A stretch of 64,000 nucleotides of DNA from positions 3,570,804-3,634,803 of the forward strand of contig NZ_CP050191.1 of the NCBI RefSeq assembly GCF_011745145.1. Reading direction: 5' to 3'. Below, piece after piece: positions 62,814 to 64,000 of the stretch. The notes beneath the pieces are model-generated. The model saw nothing but the letters and a program-made list of their open reading frames with translations, was not told the origin of the DNA and ran no database searches. Numbering within the stretch: the stretch's first letter is position 1; each line of letters begins with the position of its first letter. The stretch is from Mycobacterium sp. DL440. Lineage in GTDB: Bacteria; Actinomycetota; Actinomycetes; Mycobacteriales; Mycobacteriaceae. The position numbers and the translations under genes were made by a program.

Positions 62814-64000
62814 ATGGGCACTACCGGTGTCAGCCTGGGCCAATTGCTGTTGGCGCTGGATGCCACGCTGGTCCGGCTGGTTCAGGCGCCCCGCGGCCTG
62901 GATCTGCCGGTGGCCTCGGCTGCGCTGATCGATTCCGATGACGTGCGCCTGGGCCTGGCCCCGTCCGCGGGCGCCGCCGACGTCTTCTTCCTCCTCGGAG
63001 TCTCCGAGGCCGACGCGTTGAGCTGGGTCGAACAGCAGGCTGCGCGCCGGGTGCCCGCGGCGATCTTCATCAAGGAGCCGTCGGACGCCGTCGTCGAACG
63101 TGCGGTGGCAGCGGGCACCGCGGTGGTGGCCGTCGATCCGCGGGCCCGGTGGGAGCGGCTGTACCGGTTGGTCAACCACGTCTTCGAGCACCACAGTGAC
63201 GGCGCACTGCACGATTCGGGCACCGATCTGTTCGGCCTGGCCCAGTCGGTGGCCGAACGCACGCACGGCATGGTCAGCATCGAGGACGCCCAGTCACACG
63301 TTCTGGCGTATTCGGCCTCCAGCGACGAGGCCGATGAGCTGCGCCGGTTGTCGATTCTCGGCCGGGCCGGCCCGCCGGAGCACCTGGCCTGGATCGCCCA
63401 GTGGGGCATCTTCGACGCGCTGCGGTCGCGGCCGGAAGCGGTGCGGGTGGCCGAGCGGCCCGAGTTGGGGTTGCGCCCCCGGCTGGCGATCGGCATCTTC
63501 GCACCCGCGGTCGACGAGCGGCGGGCCCCGGCCTTCGTCGGCACCATCTGGGTGCAGCAGGGCAGCCGCCCGCTGGCCGAGGACGCCGAGGAGGTGCTGC
63601 GCGGCGCCGCCGTGCTGGCCGCGCGCATCATGGCTCGGCTGGCCGCGGCGCCGTCTACGCATGCCGTGCGGGTACAGGAACTGCTGGGGCTGGGCGAGGC
63701 CGGGGCTCCGGTCGAGGTGGAGTTGATCGCCCGGGAACTGGGAGTGGCCGCCGACGGCCGGGCCGCGGTGATCGGGTTCAGCGGAGGCCCCCAGGGCCCT
63801 CGGCTGGCTGATGTTCTGGCGTTGAGCGCCAGCGCTTTTCGCCATGACGCACAGATGGCCTCGATGGGGTCACGGGTGTATGTGTTGTTTCCCAGCACCG
63901 GCAAGGCGGTGACGTCGTGGGTGCGGGGCACCGTGGCATCGCTCCGCGCCGAGTTGGGGCTGGAGCTGCACGCGGTGGTCGCCAGCCCGGTGGCCGGGTT
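62814..64000 (+). CDS. pruC: PucR-type regulator of proline catabolism (3' end outside window)
   Basis: At least 395 residues, open to the window edge, so the C-terminal HTH is not seen. The N-terminal part (VSLGQLLLALDATLVRLVQAP...) is a PucR-type ligand domain with a GAF-like region (about 130-270, MVSIEDAQSHVLAYSASSDEADELRRL in pieces). Its place next to pruA and pruB and its family match the mycobacterial activator PruC (Rv1186c). Confidence 0.88.
   Translation, partial: MGTTGVSLGQLLLALDATLVRLVQAPRGLDLPVASAALIDSDDVRLGLAPSAGAADVFFLLGVSEADALSWVEQQAARRVPAAIFIKEPSDAVVERAVAAGTAVVAVDPRARWERLYRLVNHVFEHHSDGALHDSGTDLFGLAQSVAERTHGMVSIEDAQSHVLAYSASSDEADELRRLSILGRAGPPEHLAWIAQWGIFDALRSRPEAVRVAERPELGLRPRLAIGIFAPAVDERRAPAFVGTIWVQQGSRPLAEDAEEVLRGAAVLAARIMARLAAAPSTHAVRVQELLGLGEAGAPVEVELIARELGVAADGRAAVIGFSGGPQGPRLADVLALSASAFRHDAQMASMGSRVYVLFPSTGKAVTSWVRGTVASLRAELGLELHAVVASPVAG

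Overview
The window is chromosomal DNA from a high-GC actinobacterium, almost certainly a rapidly growing mycobacterium (Mycolicibacterium type). The evidence is the lpqY-sugABC trehalose importer, sigE-rseA-htrA-tatB, glgC/glgM, gpgS-folP2, kgd and pruA/pruB/pruC. Their order follows, from memory, the Rv1250-to-Rv1186c block of M. tuberculosis with some insertions and replacements. No tRNA, rRNA, insertion sequence, prophage or CRISPR array was seen, and no gene-free stretch exceeds about 200 bp.

Layout. 1-4.9 kb: a partial FAD-linked oxidase, two drug-efflux-type MFS genes and a small conserved protein. 5-8.8 kb: kgd, ending in a 16-bp hairpin. 8.9-13.8 kb: a frameshifted MHS transporter, a methionine aminopeptidase divergent from an XRE regulator across a twin operator, a membrane-anchored methyltransferase, an SDR and the lipoprotein LpqZ. 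13.8-16.3 kb: a short malic enzyme divergent from corA. 16.3-21.3 kb: lpqY-sugA-sugB-sugC plus a suppressor-of-fused-like gene, all overlapping or within a few bases. 21.4-28.2 kb: small membrane proteins, a citrate-lyase-like CoA-ester lyase, an MgtE-like cytosolic protein, DUF1003, a lytic transglycosylase and Mrp. 28.2-31.4 kb: the SigE envelope-stress operon. 31.6-36.8 kb: an O-methyltransferase, the RaaS-type TetR with its ABC exporter, an isoprenylcysteine-methyltransferase-like protein and a second TetR. 37-46.9 kb: a lipid acyltransferase, DUF4126, glycogen/maltose-1-phosphate genes (glgC, glgM), DUF3117, tagA, a DivIVA-like protein, gpgS-folP2, fadD6 and a LOG protein. 47-53 kb is more accessory: a TetR, a STAS protein, a LuxR-family ATPase without its HTH, a candidate type VII secretion substrate and an ABC-F protein with an attenuator-like leader. 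53-60 kb: an S4 protein, dapE/dapD, a lower-GC membrane-anchored propeller protein, a mini secreted protein, a VOC protein, fadD36 and a DUF309-NUDIX fusion. 60-64 kb: proline catabolism (pruB, pruA) divergent from the regulator pruC, which is cut by the window end.

Themes. Several genes serve trehalose and alpha-glucan metabolism: LpqY-SugABC imports trehalose, GlgC and GlgM feed maltose-1-phosphate synthesis, and GpgS starts methylglucose lipopolysaccharide. Envelope stress is served by SigE-RseA-HtrA-TatB, the transglycosylase and RaaS-ABC. About a dozen genes have a TANNNT -10 box 6-8 nt before the start codon, the mark of mycobacterial leaderless transcripts; this was used to choose several starts. 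Several regulators have visible operators beside them.

Nothing in the window is a clearly new multi-gene system. The items most worth a second look are the XRE-methionine aminopeptidase pair with its twin palindromes, the ABC-F leader peptide and hairpin, the STAS plus HTH-less ATPase pair, the candidate T7SS substrate with a YxxxD motif, the DUF309-NUDIX fusion and the SUFU-like gene coupled to the trehalose importer. Family names and M. tuberculosis/M. smegmatis equivalents are from memory; no database search was run.
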